Below are positions 10,418 to 23,814 of a stretch of DNA of 64,000 bases, piece after piece; the first letter of the stretch is position 1; each line of letters opens with the position of its first letter. The stretch spans positions 38,683,759 through 38,747,758 of the forward strand of contig CAIIXF020000009.1 of assembly GCA_903813345.2 (NCBI GenBank). Reading direction: 5' to 3'. The notes under the pieces are model-generated. The model was not told the DNA's origin. It did not search any database and saw nothing but the letters and a program-made list of their open reading frames with translations. Made by a program: the position numbers and the translations under genes. The DNA comes from Owenia fusiformis. Its lineage: Eukaryota > Annelida > Polychaeta > Sabellida > Oweniidae.

Positions 10418-11836
10418 CTTATTGATCAAAAATTATATTTTTTCATTAGAATTAGATAACAAATATCATATTCTGTATCTTTATCGAAAAAAGATTAGAA
10501 AGCTTTTTATGATATTCACTTCAAGACTACAGTGTCCAGTCAGGCCTGTAGCCAAAATGTCCAAGCTAGCCCCCCCCCCCCAGCTCCAAAGTAAATATGA
10601 ATTTGATGTATTCTCAGTGTCAGTTTAAGCCTCATGTCACATTTGATCCATGTACATGGCAACTGTAAAGCAGTCATGGCTTTCCAAAATCGAGAGAAAT
10701 ATGCAGCATAAAATGTAGGGATAAGCAGCACATTTGTAGATTTTCTATATCAATATTCTGGAGCTATGGCCACGAGTAGACTGCCACCAAAGAGAAAATG
10801 TGACTGAGGCTTTACTCTTCAGCAAACTGTCACATCGATCAAGTGTTAAAATGAGGAATATGCTGTAAATGAGGGGAATAAGTAAGAAATAGATGTGAGT
10901 TCAATGATAGGGAGGGGGGGGGGGCTATGAAAGTGCCCAAAATAACTTACTATGAGTATACACTGTATAGAATGAGACTCATTGAACAATATTGTTCCTC
11001 AAAATCAGAAATCGGGTTTACCCAGTAGATTTAAAAACTAACAAGTTCTAGTACTAATATGAGGAACATCCTCATCCTCTAAGGAACATGCTCTTTATCT
11101 AAAAATGTACAGACAATAAAAAATGAGATATTGTAACCTACTCGTAAAGATTGTACCTTTTTGAGGCATGCTATAAAACATTTCAAGGAATCTTAGGATA
11201 CCGAGTTCTAACAAATCAAATAACATGATACAAAATATCAATGCTACATGTATATAGAATAGCTATTTCTCAGTTAGCAGTATTTATATTATTTATTTAT
11301 TGCTTAAGCTACTGAAGCAGCATGTAATCATTATCATTATGTTGTCATGACAACCTGTTACAATGAGTATTATGTTGCTATATTGGTGGTTTGTCACTGC
11401 TATACCTGTCTCATCAATTCAAGAGAATGCCAATTTACACAGGAAACATAAAGCATGATATGTTCGTCAATGACAGGTAGCAACAATCTTGAGAAGGGCT
11501 TCTTCAGCAGAAGTCTGTGCCTTCAATAAATATTTTATCTCCTGAAACTTGGAAAAGTACATTGACTGTATATCCTATTACAATGCAGTGTTCACTGAAA
11601 GGTCAATGTGCAGTATGACAAGTGATTTTAGATGGCCATAAATACAGTGGTTTTTATTAAAACAATTTGTTTTCATTCAAGTGAAGTCACCATGAAAATA
11701 TCAATCCAACTCTCTGAAAAATTATGGTTTAGGACCCTGTCTTGGGACTTTTTAAAAAATGTAAGCCTTATTTTCTATATTTACACTATATTATCAACTT
11801 CTGGAAAGGAGATTGGTATTGAAATGCCATTCTACA
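10418..11836. other. Intron DNA without recognised gene
   Basis: Holds a half element near 10537-10590 (CAGGCCTGTAGCC followed by a C-run) resembling the MITE end at 61719, a G-run at 10911-10923, and otherwise AT-rich unique sequence. Confidence 0.5.
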
Positions 11837-14800
11837 GATGCCTTGACTAGTAAAATATTATCTCTATTAACCAACTGTACCATAATCCCTAACTGATGCC
11901 TTTACTAGTATAATATTATCTCTATTAACTAACTGTACCATAATCCCTAACTGATGCCTTCACTAGTATAATATTATCTATATTAACTAACTGAACCATA
12001 ATCCCTAACTGATGCCTTTACTAGTATAATATTATATATATTAACCAACTGTACCATAATCCCTAACTGATGCCTTTACTAGTATAATATTATCTCTATT
12101 AACCAACTGTACCATAATCCCTAACTGATGCCTTTACTAGTATAATATTATCTCTATTAATCAACTGTATCATAATCCCTAACTGATGCCTTTACTAGTA
12201 TAATATTATCTCTATTAACCAACTGTATCATAATCCCCAACTGATGCCTTCACTAGTATAATATTATCTATATTAACTAACTGTATCATAATCCCTAACT
12301 GATGCCTTTACTAGTATAATATTATCTCTATTAACCAACTGTACCATAATCCCCAACTGATGCCTTTACTAGTATAATATTATCTCTATTAATCAACTGT
12401 ATCATAATCCCTAACTGATGCCTTTACTAGTATACTATTATCTCTATTAACCAACTGTACCATAATCCCTAACTGATGCCTTTACTAGTATAATATTATC
12501 TCTATCAACCAACTGTATCATAATCCCTAACTGATGCCTTTACTAGTATAATATTATCTCTATTAACCAACTGTACCATAATCCCTAACTGATGCCTTCA
12601 CTGGTATAATATTATCTCTATTAACCAACTGTACCATAATCCCCAACTGATGCCTTCACTAGTATACTATTATCTCTATTAACCAACTGTACCATAATCC
12701 CTAACTGATGCCTTTACTAGTATAATATTATCTCTATTAATCAACTGTATCATAATCCCTAACTGATGCCTTTACTAGTATACTATTATCTCTATTAATC
12801 AACTGTATCATAATCCCTAACTGGTGCCTTTACTAGTATAATATTATCTCTATTAACCAACTGTACCATAATCCCTAACTGATGCCTTCACTAGTATAAT
12901 ATTATCTCTATTAACCAACTGTACCATAATCCCTAACTGATGCCTTCACTAGTATAATATTATCTCTATTAATCAACTGTATCATAATCCCTAACTGATG
13001 TCTTTACTAGTATACTATTATCTCTATTAACCAACTGTACCATAATCCCCAACTGATGCCTTCACTAGTAAATATATTATCTCTATTAACCAACTGTACC
13101 ATAATCCCTAACTGATGCCTTTACTAGTATAATATTATCTCTATTAACCAACTGTATCATAATCCCCAACTGATGCCTTTACTAGTATAATAATATTATC
13201 TCTATTAACCAACTGTACCATTATCCCTAACTGATGCCTTTACTAGTATAATATTATCTATATTAACTAACTGTATCATAATCCCTAACTGATGCCTTTA
13301 CTAGTATAATATTATCTCTATTAACCAACTGTACCATAATCCCTAACTGATGCCTTTACTAGTATACTATTATCTCTATTAACCAACTGTATCATAATCC
13401 CTAACTGATGCCTTTACTAGTATACTATTATCTCTATTAATCAACTGTATCATAATCCCTAACTGGTGCCTTTACTAGTATAATATTATCTCTATTAACC
13501 AACTGTATCATAATCCCTAACTGATGCCTTCACTAGTATAATATTATCTCTATTAACCAACTGTATCATAATCCCTAACTGATGCCTTTACTAGTATAAT
13601 ATTATCTCTATCAACCAACTGTACCATAATCCCTAACTGATGCCTTTACTAGTATAATATTATCTCTATTAACCAACTGTACCATAATCCCTAACTGATG
13701 CCTTCACTAGTATAATATTATCTCTATTAATCAACTGTATCATAATCCCTAACTGATGCCTTTACTAGTATAATATTATCTCTATTAACCAACTGTACCA
13801 TAATCCCCAACTGATGCCTTCACTAGTATAATATTATCTCTATTAACCAACTGTACCATAATCCCCAACTGATGCCTTCACTAGTATAATATTATCTCTA
13901 TTAACCAACTGTATCATAATCCCTAACTGATGCTTTTACTAGTATAATATTATCTCTATTAACCAACTGTACCATAATCCCTAACTGATGCCTTCACTAG
14001 TATAATATTATCTCTATTAACCAACTGTATCATAATCCCTAACTGACGCCTTCACTAGTATAATATTATCTCTATTAATCAACTGTATCATAATCCCTAA
14101 CTGATGTCTTTACTAGTATACTATTATCTCTATTAACCAACTGTACCATAATCCCCAACTGATGCCTTCACTAGTAAATATATTATCTCTATTAACCAAC
14201 TGTATCATAATCCCTAACTGATGCCTTTACTAGTATAATATTATCTCTATTAATCAACTGTATCATAATCCCTAACTGATGCCTTTACCAGTATACTATT
14301 ATCTCTATTAACCAACTGTATCATAATCCCTAACTGATGCCTTCACTAGTATAATATTATCTCTATTAACCAACTGTACCATAATCCCTAACTGATGCCT
14401 TTACTAGTATACTATTATCTCTATTAACCAACTGTATCATAATCCCTAACTGATGCCTTTACTAGTATAATATTATCTCTATCAACCAACTGTACCATAA
14501 TCCCTAACTGATGCCTTTACTAGTATACTATTATCTCTATTAACCAACTGTATCATAATCCCTAACTGATGCCTTTACTAGTATAATATTATCTCTATCA
14601 ACCAACTGTACCATAATCCCTAACTGACGCCTTTACTAGTTATGATATTATCTCTATTAACCAACTGCAGGGCTTGCATTAACGGCGTCCCGTACATGTT
14701 AAGGACTCAAAAATAATTTGGAGGACGCAAAAATTGAAAATATTTCCGTTTTTTGGACGCAAATTTTTTTTAGGTCAATACTACAATGTGTTTACAACGA

Positions 14801-17800
14801 TACCTAACAAAAACAAATAATTATAATCTCTCACCTTTATTTGAATTGTAAATAAGGCTCAACATGTTGAATAATTACAAATAATCATGATTCTCTAGAA
14901 TTTTTTCGACTTTGTTTATTTTTAGATTTGAAACCATGATACGCCACAGTTTTTCCTATTCAGAAACAAATATTAGGTTATTCATGAAATAAAATGTATT
15001 CATTGTCGAATGAACGAACATGCATTTATTCAGTCTGTACTTAACATTTACTTCCGTTTTAAATTCGCGGCAAGAAATCAAAAACTGAAAATATGACTAG
15101 AAATAGGGGACACACTTTTTTTTCAAAGGACACACTTTTTAAAAAATATTGCGTCCTTGGGACTCACAAATTTTGTAACCTAATGCAAGCGCTGCAACTG
15201 TATCATAATCCCTAACTGATGCCTTTACTAGTATAATATTATCTCTATTAACCAACTGTACCATAATCCCTAACTGATGCCTTTACTAGTATACTATTAT
15301 CTCTATTAACCATCTGTAACATAATCCCCAACTGTTCCTTTACTAGTATAATAATATTATCTCTATTAACCAACTGTATCATAATCCCTAACTGATGCCT
15401 TCACTAGTATAATATTATCTCTATTAACCAACTGTATCATAATCCCTAACTGATGCCTTCACTAGTATAATATTATCTCTATTAACTAACTGTACCATAA
15501 TCCCTAACTGATGCCTTCACTGGTATAATATAATCTCTATTAACCAACTGCATCACAATCCCTAATTGATGCCTTTACTAGTATAATATTATCTCTATTA
15601 ACCAACTGTATCATAATCCCTAACTGATGCCTTCACTAGTATAATAATGTTATCTCTATTAACTAACTGTACCATAATCCCTAACTGATGCCTTCACTGG
15701 TATAATATTATCTCTATTAACCAACTGCATCACAATCCCTAATTGATGCCTTTACTAGTATAATATTATCTCTATTAACCAACTGTATCATAATCCCTAA
15801 CTGATGCCTTCACTAGTATAATAATATTATCTCTATTAACTAACTGTACCATAATCCCTAACTGATGCCTTCACTGGTATAATATTATCTCTATTAACCA
15901 ACTGCATCACAATCCCTAATTGATGCCTTTACTAGTATAATATTATCTCTATTAACCAACTGTATCATAATCCCTAACTGACGCCTTTACTAGTATAATA
16001 TTATCTCTATTAACCAACTGTATCATAATCCCTAACTGATGCCTTTACCAGTATACTATTATCTCTATTAATCAACTGTATCATAATCCCTAACTGATGC
16101 CTTTACTAGTATACTATTATCTATATTAACTAACTGTACCATAATCCCTAACTGATGCCTTCACTAGTATAATAGTATCTCTATTAATCAACGGTAACAT
16201 AATCCCTAACTGATGCCTTTACTAGTATAATATTATCTCTATTAACCAGCTGTATCACAATCCCCAACTGATGCCTTCACTAGTAAATATATTATCTCTA
16301 TTAACCAACTGTATCATAATCCCTAACTGATGCCTTCACTAGTATAATATTATCTCTATTAACCAACTGTACCATAATCCCTAACTGATGCCTTCACTAG
16401 TATACTATTATCTCTATTAACCAACTGTACCATAATCCCCAACTGATGCCTTCACTAGTATACTATTATCTCTATTAATCAACTGTATCATAATCCCTAA
16501 CTGATGCCTTTACTAGTATAATATTATCTCTATATACCAACTGTACCATAATCCCCAACTGATGCCTTCACTAGTATACTATTATCTCTATTAATCAACT
16601 GTATCATAATCCCTAACTGATGCCTTTACTAGTATAATATTATCTCTATTAACCAACTGTATCATAATCCCTAACTGATGCCTTCACTAGTATACTATTA
16701 TCTCTATTAACCAACTGTATCATAATCCCTAACTGATGCCTTTACTAGTATAATATTATCTCTATTAATCAACTGTATCATAATCCCTAACTGATGCCTT
16801 TACTAGTATAATATTATCTCTATTAACCAACTGTATCATAATCCCTAACTGATGCCTTCACTAGTATAATATTATCTCTATTAATCAACTGTATCATAAT
16901 CCCTAACTGATGCCTTTACTAGTATAATATTATCTCTATTAACCAACTGTATCATAATCCCTAACTGATGCCTTTACTAGTATAATATTATCTCTATTAA
17001 CCAACTGTATCATAATCCCCAACTGATGCCTTTACTAGTATAATATTATCTCTATTAACCAACTGTATCATATTCCCTAACTGATGCCTTCACTAGTATA
17101 ATATTATCTATATTAACTAACTGAACCATAATCCCTAACTGATGCCTTTACTAGTATAATATTATCTCTATTAACCAACTGTACCATAATCCCCAACTGA
17201 TGCCTTTACTAGTATAATATTATCTCTATTAACCAACTGTATCATATTCCCTAACTGATGCCTTCACTAGTATAATATTATCTATATTAACTAACTGAAC
17301 CATAATCCCTAACTGATGCCTTTACTAGTATAATATTATCTATATTAACTAACTGTATCATAATCCCTAACTGATGCCTTTACTAGTATAATATTATCTC
17401 TATTAACCAACTGTACCATAATCCCTAACTGATGCCTTTACTAGTATAATATTATCTCTATTAACCAACTGTATCATAATCCCTAACTGATGCCTTTACT
17501 AGTTATGATATTATCTCTATTAACCAACCGTACCATAATCCCTAACTGATGCCTTCACTAGTATAATATTATCTATATTAACTAACTGTACCATAATCCC
17601 TAACTGATGCCTTCACTAGTATAATATTATCTATATTAACTAACTGAACCATAATCCCTAACTGATGCCTTTACTAGTATAATATTATCTATATTAACTA
17701 ACTGTACCATAATCCCTAACTGATGCCTTTACTAGTATAATATTATCTCTATTAACCAACTGTATCATAATCCCTAACTGATGCCTTCACTAGTATAATA

Positions 17801-19923
17801 TTATCTCTATTAATCAACTGTATCATAATCCCTAACTGATGCCTTCACTAGTATAATATTATCTCTATTAACCAACTGTACCATAATCCCCAACTGATGC
17901 CTTCACTAGTATAATATTATCTATATTAACTAACTGTACCATAATCCCTAACTGATGCCTTTACTAGTATAATATTATCTCTATTAACCAACTGTATCAT
18001 AATCCCCAACTGATGCCTTTACTAGTATAATATTATCTCTATTAACTAACTGAACCATAATCCCTAACTGATGCCTTTACTAGTATAATATTATCTATAT
18101 TAACTAACTGTATCATAATCCCTAACTGATGCCTTTACTAGTATAATATTATCTCTATTAACCAACTGTATCATAATCCCTAACTGATGCCTTTACTAGT
18201 ATAATATTATCTATATTAACCAACTGTACCATAATCCCCAACTGATGCCTTCACTAGTAAATATATTATCTCTATTAACTAACTGTACCATAATCCCTAA
18301 CTGATGCCTTTACTAGTATAATATTATCTCTATTAACCAACTGTACCATAATCCCTAACTGATGCCTTTACCAGTATACTATTATCTATATTAACTAACT
18401 GTACCATAATCCCTAACTGATGCCTTTACTAGTATAATATTATCTCTATTAACCAACTGTATCATAATCCCTAACTGATGCCTTCACTAGTATAATATTA
18501 TCTCTATTAATCAACTGTATCATAATCCCTAACTGATGCCTTCACTAGTATAATATTATCTCTATTAACCAACTGTACCATAATCCCTAACTGATGTCTT
18601 TACTAGTATAATATTATCTCTATTAATCAACTGTATCATAATCCCTAACTGATGCCTTCACTAGTATAATATTATCTCTATTAACCAACTGTACCATAAT
18701 CCCTAACTGATGCCTTCACTGGTATAATATTATCTCTATTAACCAACTGTACCATAATCCCTAACTGATGCCTTCACTAGTATACTATTATCTCTATTAA
18801 TCAACTGTATCATAATCCCTAACTGATGCCTTCACTGGTATAATATTATCTCTATTAACCAACTGTATCATAATCCCTAACTGATGCCTTCACTAGTATA
18901 CTATTATCTCTATTAACCAACTGTATCATAATCCCTAACTGATGCCTTCACTAGTATAATATTATCTCTATTAACCAACTGTACCATAATCCCTAACTGA
19001 TGCCTTCACTAGTATAATATTATCTCTATTAACCAACTGTACCATAATCCCTAACTGATGCCTTCACTGGTATAATATTATCTCTATTAACCAACTGTAT
19101 CATAATCCCTAACTGATGCCTTCACTAGTATACTATTATCTCTATTAACCAACTGTACCATAATCCCTAACTGATGCCTTCACTAGTAAATATATTATCT
19201 CTATTAACCAACTGTACCATAATCCCTAACTGATGCCTTCACTAGTATAATATTATCTATATTAACCAACTGTATCATAATCCCTAACTGATGCCTTCAC
19301 TAGTATAATATTATCTCTATTAACCAACTGTACCATAATCCCTAACTGATGCCTTCACTAGTATAATATTATCTCTATTAACCAACTGTACCATAATCCC
19401 TAACTGATGCCTTCACTGGTATAATATTATCTCTATTAACCAACTGTACCATAATCCCTAACTGATGCCTTCACTAGTATAATATTATCTATATTAACTA
19501 ACTGTATCATAATCCCTAACTGATGCCTTTACTAGTATAATATTATCTCTATTAACTAACTGTACCATAATCCCTAACTGATGCCTTTACTAGTATAATA
19601 TTATCTCTATTAACCAACTGCACCATAATCCGTAACTGATGCCTTCACTAGTATAATATTATCTCTATTAACCAACTGTATCATAATCCCTAACTGATGC
19701 CTTTACTAGTATAATATTATCTCTATTAACTAACTGTACCATAATCCCTAACTGATGCCTTTACTAGTATAATATTATCTCTATTAACCAACTGCACCAT
19801 AATCCGTAACTGATGCCTTCACTAGTATAATATTATCTCTATTAACCAACTGTACCATAATCCCCAACTGATGCCTTCACTAGTATAATATTATCTCTAT
19901 TAATCAACTGTACCATAATCCCT
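11837..19923. repeat. 58-bp satellite array, about 130 copies in 8.1 kb
   Basis: The unit contains CTGATGCCTTTACTAGTATA, ATATTATCTCTATTAACC and AACTGTACCATAATCCCTAA; the period is 58 (for example CTGATGCC at 11893 and 11951). A few positions vary repeatedly: TTTACT/TTCACT, TATAATATT/TATACTATT, GTACC/GTATC, CCCTAA/CCCCAA. A three-unit block of 177 bp marked by GCATCACAATCCCTAATTG repeats at 15551, 15728 and 15905. A marked segment (GATGTCTTTACTAG followed by AGTAAATATATT) recurs about 1.1 kb apart at 13001 and 14107. No CENP-B-like box was seen. It is interrupted at 14668-15194. Confidence 0.97.
14668..15194. mobile_element. 527-bp hAT-like MITE inserted in the satellite
   Basis: Ends CAGGGCTTGCATTA and the complement of CAGCGCTTGCATTA. 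The satellite resumes immediately either side, with CAACTG at 14662-14667 and 15195-15200 giving at least 6 bp of target duplication (hAT would be 8; two bases may have changed). GGACGC/GGACACAC motifs recur inside. No transposase. Confidence 0.78.
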
Positions 19924-20280
19924 TGGTTGGTTGAATCACACAATTGCACATGTAAAATATTTCTCTTGAATACTAAAAGTAATCATTATATACTTGAGAA
20001 AACATCAATTCACCTTTTCAGAGAAAACGTGTCATTCAATACTAAAGACTTGCAATAACACATGTAGTGAAAATTATCAATAATAAGGTGTGAAAGTGTT
20101 CAAATGTAATTTCCTGTTCTAAATGGAGCTGCAGGGCAGCATGAAATTAATTCCATTTGTAATTTTTCTAATCTTCAAGAAATATTCCTCGAAGATATGA
20201 GAAATTTTTCAGATTAATTCTTCTGATTCAATCAAACATATGTCAATTAATCTGAAAACATAGGATCAAATCAACATCTA
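19924..20280. other. Intron DNA after the satellite
   Basis: No gene. A small inverted repeat around 20206-20262 (TTTCAGATTAATT facing AATTAATCTGAAA). Confidence 0.5.
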
Positions 20281-20412
20281 CATCAATAATCCGCAAAAGG
20301 CTAATAAGCCCATTTAAAGCAGATATATAGTTTAACAGTGATATAATTTGAATAGAATACAATTTGAACCTTAACTTTTAAAAAAACAGATCTATGGTTT
20401 ACAACTCATTTT
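20281..20412 (-). repeat. Probable 3' part of LINE copy 1, cut off by the CACTA-type element
   Basis: Resembles 47529-47665 (shared GCAAAAGGCTAATAAGCCCA and ATCTATGGTTT.CAACTCATT). In the second location this segment lies just downstream, on the minus strand, of a LINE coding end (47855). Here the matching LINE coding end is at 23014, beyond the 2.4-kb insertion, which suggests the two parts belonged together. Confidence 0.55.
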
Positions 20413-20636
20413 AAAATGTACACTGAAATCATGAAACACTTCTTCACTTAAGGAGGCATCTTCCCCAAGGTCGATGCTACCGTTCGTAGAAAAGTAGGCC
20501 ATATTCAATAATCATTTGTATAGAACAAAAAACAAATTTTAAGAATGTACCATACACTAGGGCAGAGCATTTGTACTGAAAGGAGCGTTTTCAGTACAAA
20601 TATGTACTGAAAAATGTACTAGTTTTGTTTCAGTAC

Positions 20637-20914
20637 AAAGGACGATTCTCGGTTTGGAGAACAGTCTCCTGGGTTAATAATTTTTTTAATAAAAAATATA
20701 GAAATATTACCCAAATTAAACTATGATTATTCATAAGAGGACATTTAAATCTACAAGATGTAAAATCTGTAGAAATATTACCCAAATTAAATTATGACTA
20801 TTCAAAAGAGGACATTCAAATCTATATTATGTAAAAATATCAAATTTGTCCGAAGCAGGGATAATGCTCATTTGGATTGATGAACTTCGTTCTCCAAACC
20901 GAGAATCGTCCTTT
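20637..20914. mobile_element. 278-bp MITE nested in the CACTA-type element
   Basis: Ends AAAGGACGATTCTCGGTTTG and its exact complement. Inside, a segment of about 70 bp (GAAATATTACCCAAATTAAA, AAGAGGACATTTAAATCTA) is duplicated in tandem. Related ends occur at 29018-29266 and 45100-45314. Confidence 0.8.
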
Positions 20915-21282
20915 AAGTATATTTTTATACTGAAAAATGCACTGAATTTTTTTCAGTATATTTTTCAGTACAAATTCATGTACTGAAAAATATACTGAAT
21001 TTTAAGTACAAATTTAAGTATAAATATGTACTGAAAAATGTACTGAATTTTAAGGACAAATTTAAGTGCAAAAATATACTGAAAATGCACTGAAAATTTA
21101 AGGATAAATTTAAGTACAAATATATACTGAAAAATGTACTGAAATTTAAGTGCAAAAGTCAGTATAAAAATGTACTGAAAAATATACTGAAATTTAAGGA
21201 TAATTTTAAGTATAAATATATGCAATGAGAAATATTTGTGCCCAATAATGGAAATAAGAGAAAACGTAAATGTAAGGCATAC

Positions 21283-22040
21283 TTTATAAACTCTAAATCA
21301 CTCAAAATGTTCTTAGAATGGTGAAAAAGTGCATGGTTTTAAAAGAATATTTGGCCGGGGGGGGGGGGGGGGTTCGCTTGGACCCCTGAAACCCCCCCCA
21401 ACAGGAATGCTATTACATTATGAAATTATTTTGGATGCTTCCTTTACAGCAGCCTTTAACCAAACTTAAAAGAGTCTCTCTGTAATCAGGTTTGTTTTGT
21501 TTACTGTAATCAAGTGATTTCCTTTTTAGAAGTTATGTTTATGGATTTATTAAAAACGGCCTAAATCACTCAAAAAGTTCTTAGAATGGTGAAAAAGTGC
21601 ATGATTTTAAAAGAATTTTTGGCGGGGGGGGGGGGGGTTCGCTTGGACCCCTGAACCCCCCCCCCCCAGGAATGCTATTACATTATGAAATTATTTTGGA
21701 TGCTTCCTTTACAGCAGACTTTAACCAAACTTAAAAGAGTCTCTCTGTAATCAGGTTTGTTTTGTTTACTGTAATCAAGTGATTTCCTTTTTAGAAGTTA
21801 TGTTTATGGATTTATTAAAAACGGCCTAAAGAACTCAAAAAGTTCTTAGAATGGTGAAAAAGTGCATGATTTTAAAAGAATTTTTGGTGGGGGGGGGGGG
21901 GTTCGCTTGGACCCCTGAACCCCCCCCCCCCCCCCCCCCCCCCAGGAATGCTATTACATTATGAAATTATTTTGGATGCTTCCTTTACAGCAGACTTTAA
22001 CCAAACTTAAAAGAGTCTCTCTTTAATCAGGTTTGTTTTG
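21283..22040. repeat. Three tandem repeats of about 266 bp with G-run/C-run hairpins
   Basis: CTCAAAA.GTTCTTAGAATGG begins units at 21301, 21569 and 21834. Each unit holds a run of 12-16 G, the spacer TTCGCTTGGACCCCTGAA, then a run of C, so each can form a hairpin. Run lengths differ in every unit. Part of the CACTA-type element interior. Confidence 0.92.
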
Positions 22041-23013
22041 CCTTGTCAAAATATTTTGTTTTGTTAATGGATTAATAAAGTTTCTTTAGACACATCCTTT
22101 AAAGCAGACTCTAATCAAACTGGAGAGGCTAGGTTTACTGTAATCAAGTGTTTTCCTTTTAATAAGTTATGTTTTTGGATTTAATTATTTAAGACGCATC
22201 CTGTAATAATATCTGATTGCATTTTCTCCATCAATAAATTTCTTTTTAGCCCGATCAAACCTATCAAATATAATGCATATATAAGGTTATGTACTGGGAG
22301 GTTTTGGATACCCATATTTCCTGAGGGATAAACCCTTTATTTAAAACTGATCGTACATAACATGTGTATTCCATACCTTTTGAGGTTTCTAGATGCATTC
22401 TACCTTATTAAGTTCTAAAATTCAAAAACATTAAAGGTACACATTTTCTCAGTCTTAAAAATAAGTTTTTCATGAGATTTTCACTCATATTGCTTGAGCA
22501 AATTAATTAATTGATATCAAAATTAAAATATATAACATGAACATAGAACCTCATTTGTTCGAGTATAGCAAAATCCATGGTATAGATGTCAAAGTCAGGA
22601 AGATGTCGTAATTCAAAATCTAAGTATATTTTTCAGTATAAATTTACACTTAAATATGCCCTTAAATTTCAGTATATTTTTCAGTACATATTTGCACTTA
22701 AAATCACACTTAAATTTCAGTATATTTTTAAGTACATATTTGCACTTAAAATCACACTTAAAATTCAGTATATTTTTCAGTATAAATATATACTGAAAAA
22801 TGTACTTAAAATTTCAGTACATTTTTCAGTACATATTTATACTGAAATTTGCCCTGAAATTTTAAGGATATTTTTCAGTACATATTTATACTGAAAAATA
22901 TACTTAAAAATTCAGTACATTTTTCAGTACATTTTTATACTGAAAACGCTCCTTTCAGTACAAATGCTCTGCCCTAGTGATAGACCTACAGTATTGCTAA
23001 AATACAACCGAGC

Positions 23014-23785
23014 TTAATTGTTAAGCTGCTTGCTGACAGAAGATTTAAAACTTGATAGGCTATCACTGTCTAAAATATCACTGGGTAGAGTGTTCCATTT
23101 TACTATTGTCCTTGGAAAGTAACTAAACTTGTATGCATCCGTTCTGGCAGCTGGTTGGATGAATTTGGATGGATGGAACTGTCTAGAGTTTCTGTTTATT
23201 TGAGGGCTGAAGTATGTGGGTATAGCGATGGCTGCTAAGTTGTGGGTTCCTTTGTAGAAGAGGAAAAGTCTAGAAGCCTCCCTACGGGATTGTAGTGATT
23301 CCCACTATAGGTGTTGGAGAGCTTGGGTGACACAGCCTGGTTCCCTAGAGTGACATTTGGTAACAAATCTGGCTGCTCTCCTTTGTACCTGTTCCAGCAT
23401 GTTGATATTTTTCTGGCGGTAAGGATCCCATGCTGCACTAGCATATTCTAGGTTAGGTTGTACTAGTGACTTGTATGCCTGGACTTTAATGTTCTCAGGG
23501 CACTGGTGGAGGTTGCGCCGGAGGAAGCCTAGTACCTTGTTAGATTTCGATACTACTGATTGTATGTGTGTGGTCCAGTTAAGGTTGTTTGTGATTTCAA
23601 TCCCAAGATATGGAATGTGGGTCACAGATTTTAGTTCTTCTCCTAACATAGTGTACTTGTGTGTGATGGGTGATTTACATCTGTGAATACTCAGTACATA
23701 GCATTTTGAGGGATGGAATTTCATTTGCCATGTATTTGTCCAGGAGACCAGTTTGTCAAGGTCATCCTGGAGTGTCAGTGCACCC
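23014..23785 (-). pseudogene. Non-LTR retrotransposon (LINE) reverse transcriptase C-terminus, copy 1
   Basis: Minus-strand frame starting about DLDKLVSWTNTWQMKFHPSK, then YLGIEITNNLNWTTHI, KVLGFLRRNLHQCPENIK, PNLEYASAAWDPY and VQRRAARFV, and ending FSYFPRTIVKWNTLP before a TAA at 23014. This is the thumb/C-terminal part of a LINE ORF2 reverse transcriptase. One in-frame TAG interrupts it after QALQHL (about 23305). It is 5'-truncated, as usual for LINEs. Confidence 0.9.
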
Positions 23786-23814
23786 TGTTGCTATCCTATG
23801 CTAACCCAGCCTAT

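Larger units (their letters stand above)
20555..22979. mobile_element. 2.4-kb CACTA (CMC/EnSpm)-type non-autonomous element
   Basis: The ends are perfectly inverted: CACTAGGGCAGAGCATTTGT at 20555 and its complement ending at 22979, continuing through GAAAGGAGCGTTTTCAGTA. A 3-bp target duplication ATA flanks it (20552-20554, 22980-22982). CACTA termini with a 3-bp duplication define this superfamily. Both sub-terminal regions (20915-21230 and 22600-22960) are packed with TTTCAGTA/TACTGAAA octamers, the expected transposase-binding arrays. No transposase ORF; two nested structures lie inside. Confidence 0.88.

Noticed and set aside
11837-19923. Regular short repeats suggesting a CRISPR array.
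   Set aside because: The unit is contiguous without unique spacers, there are no cas genes, and the surroundings are animal introns and transposons.
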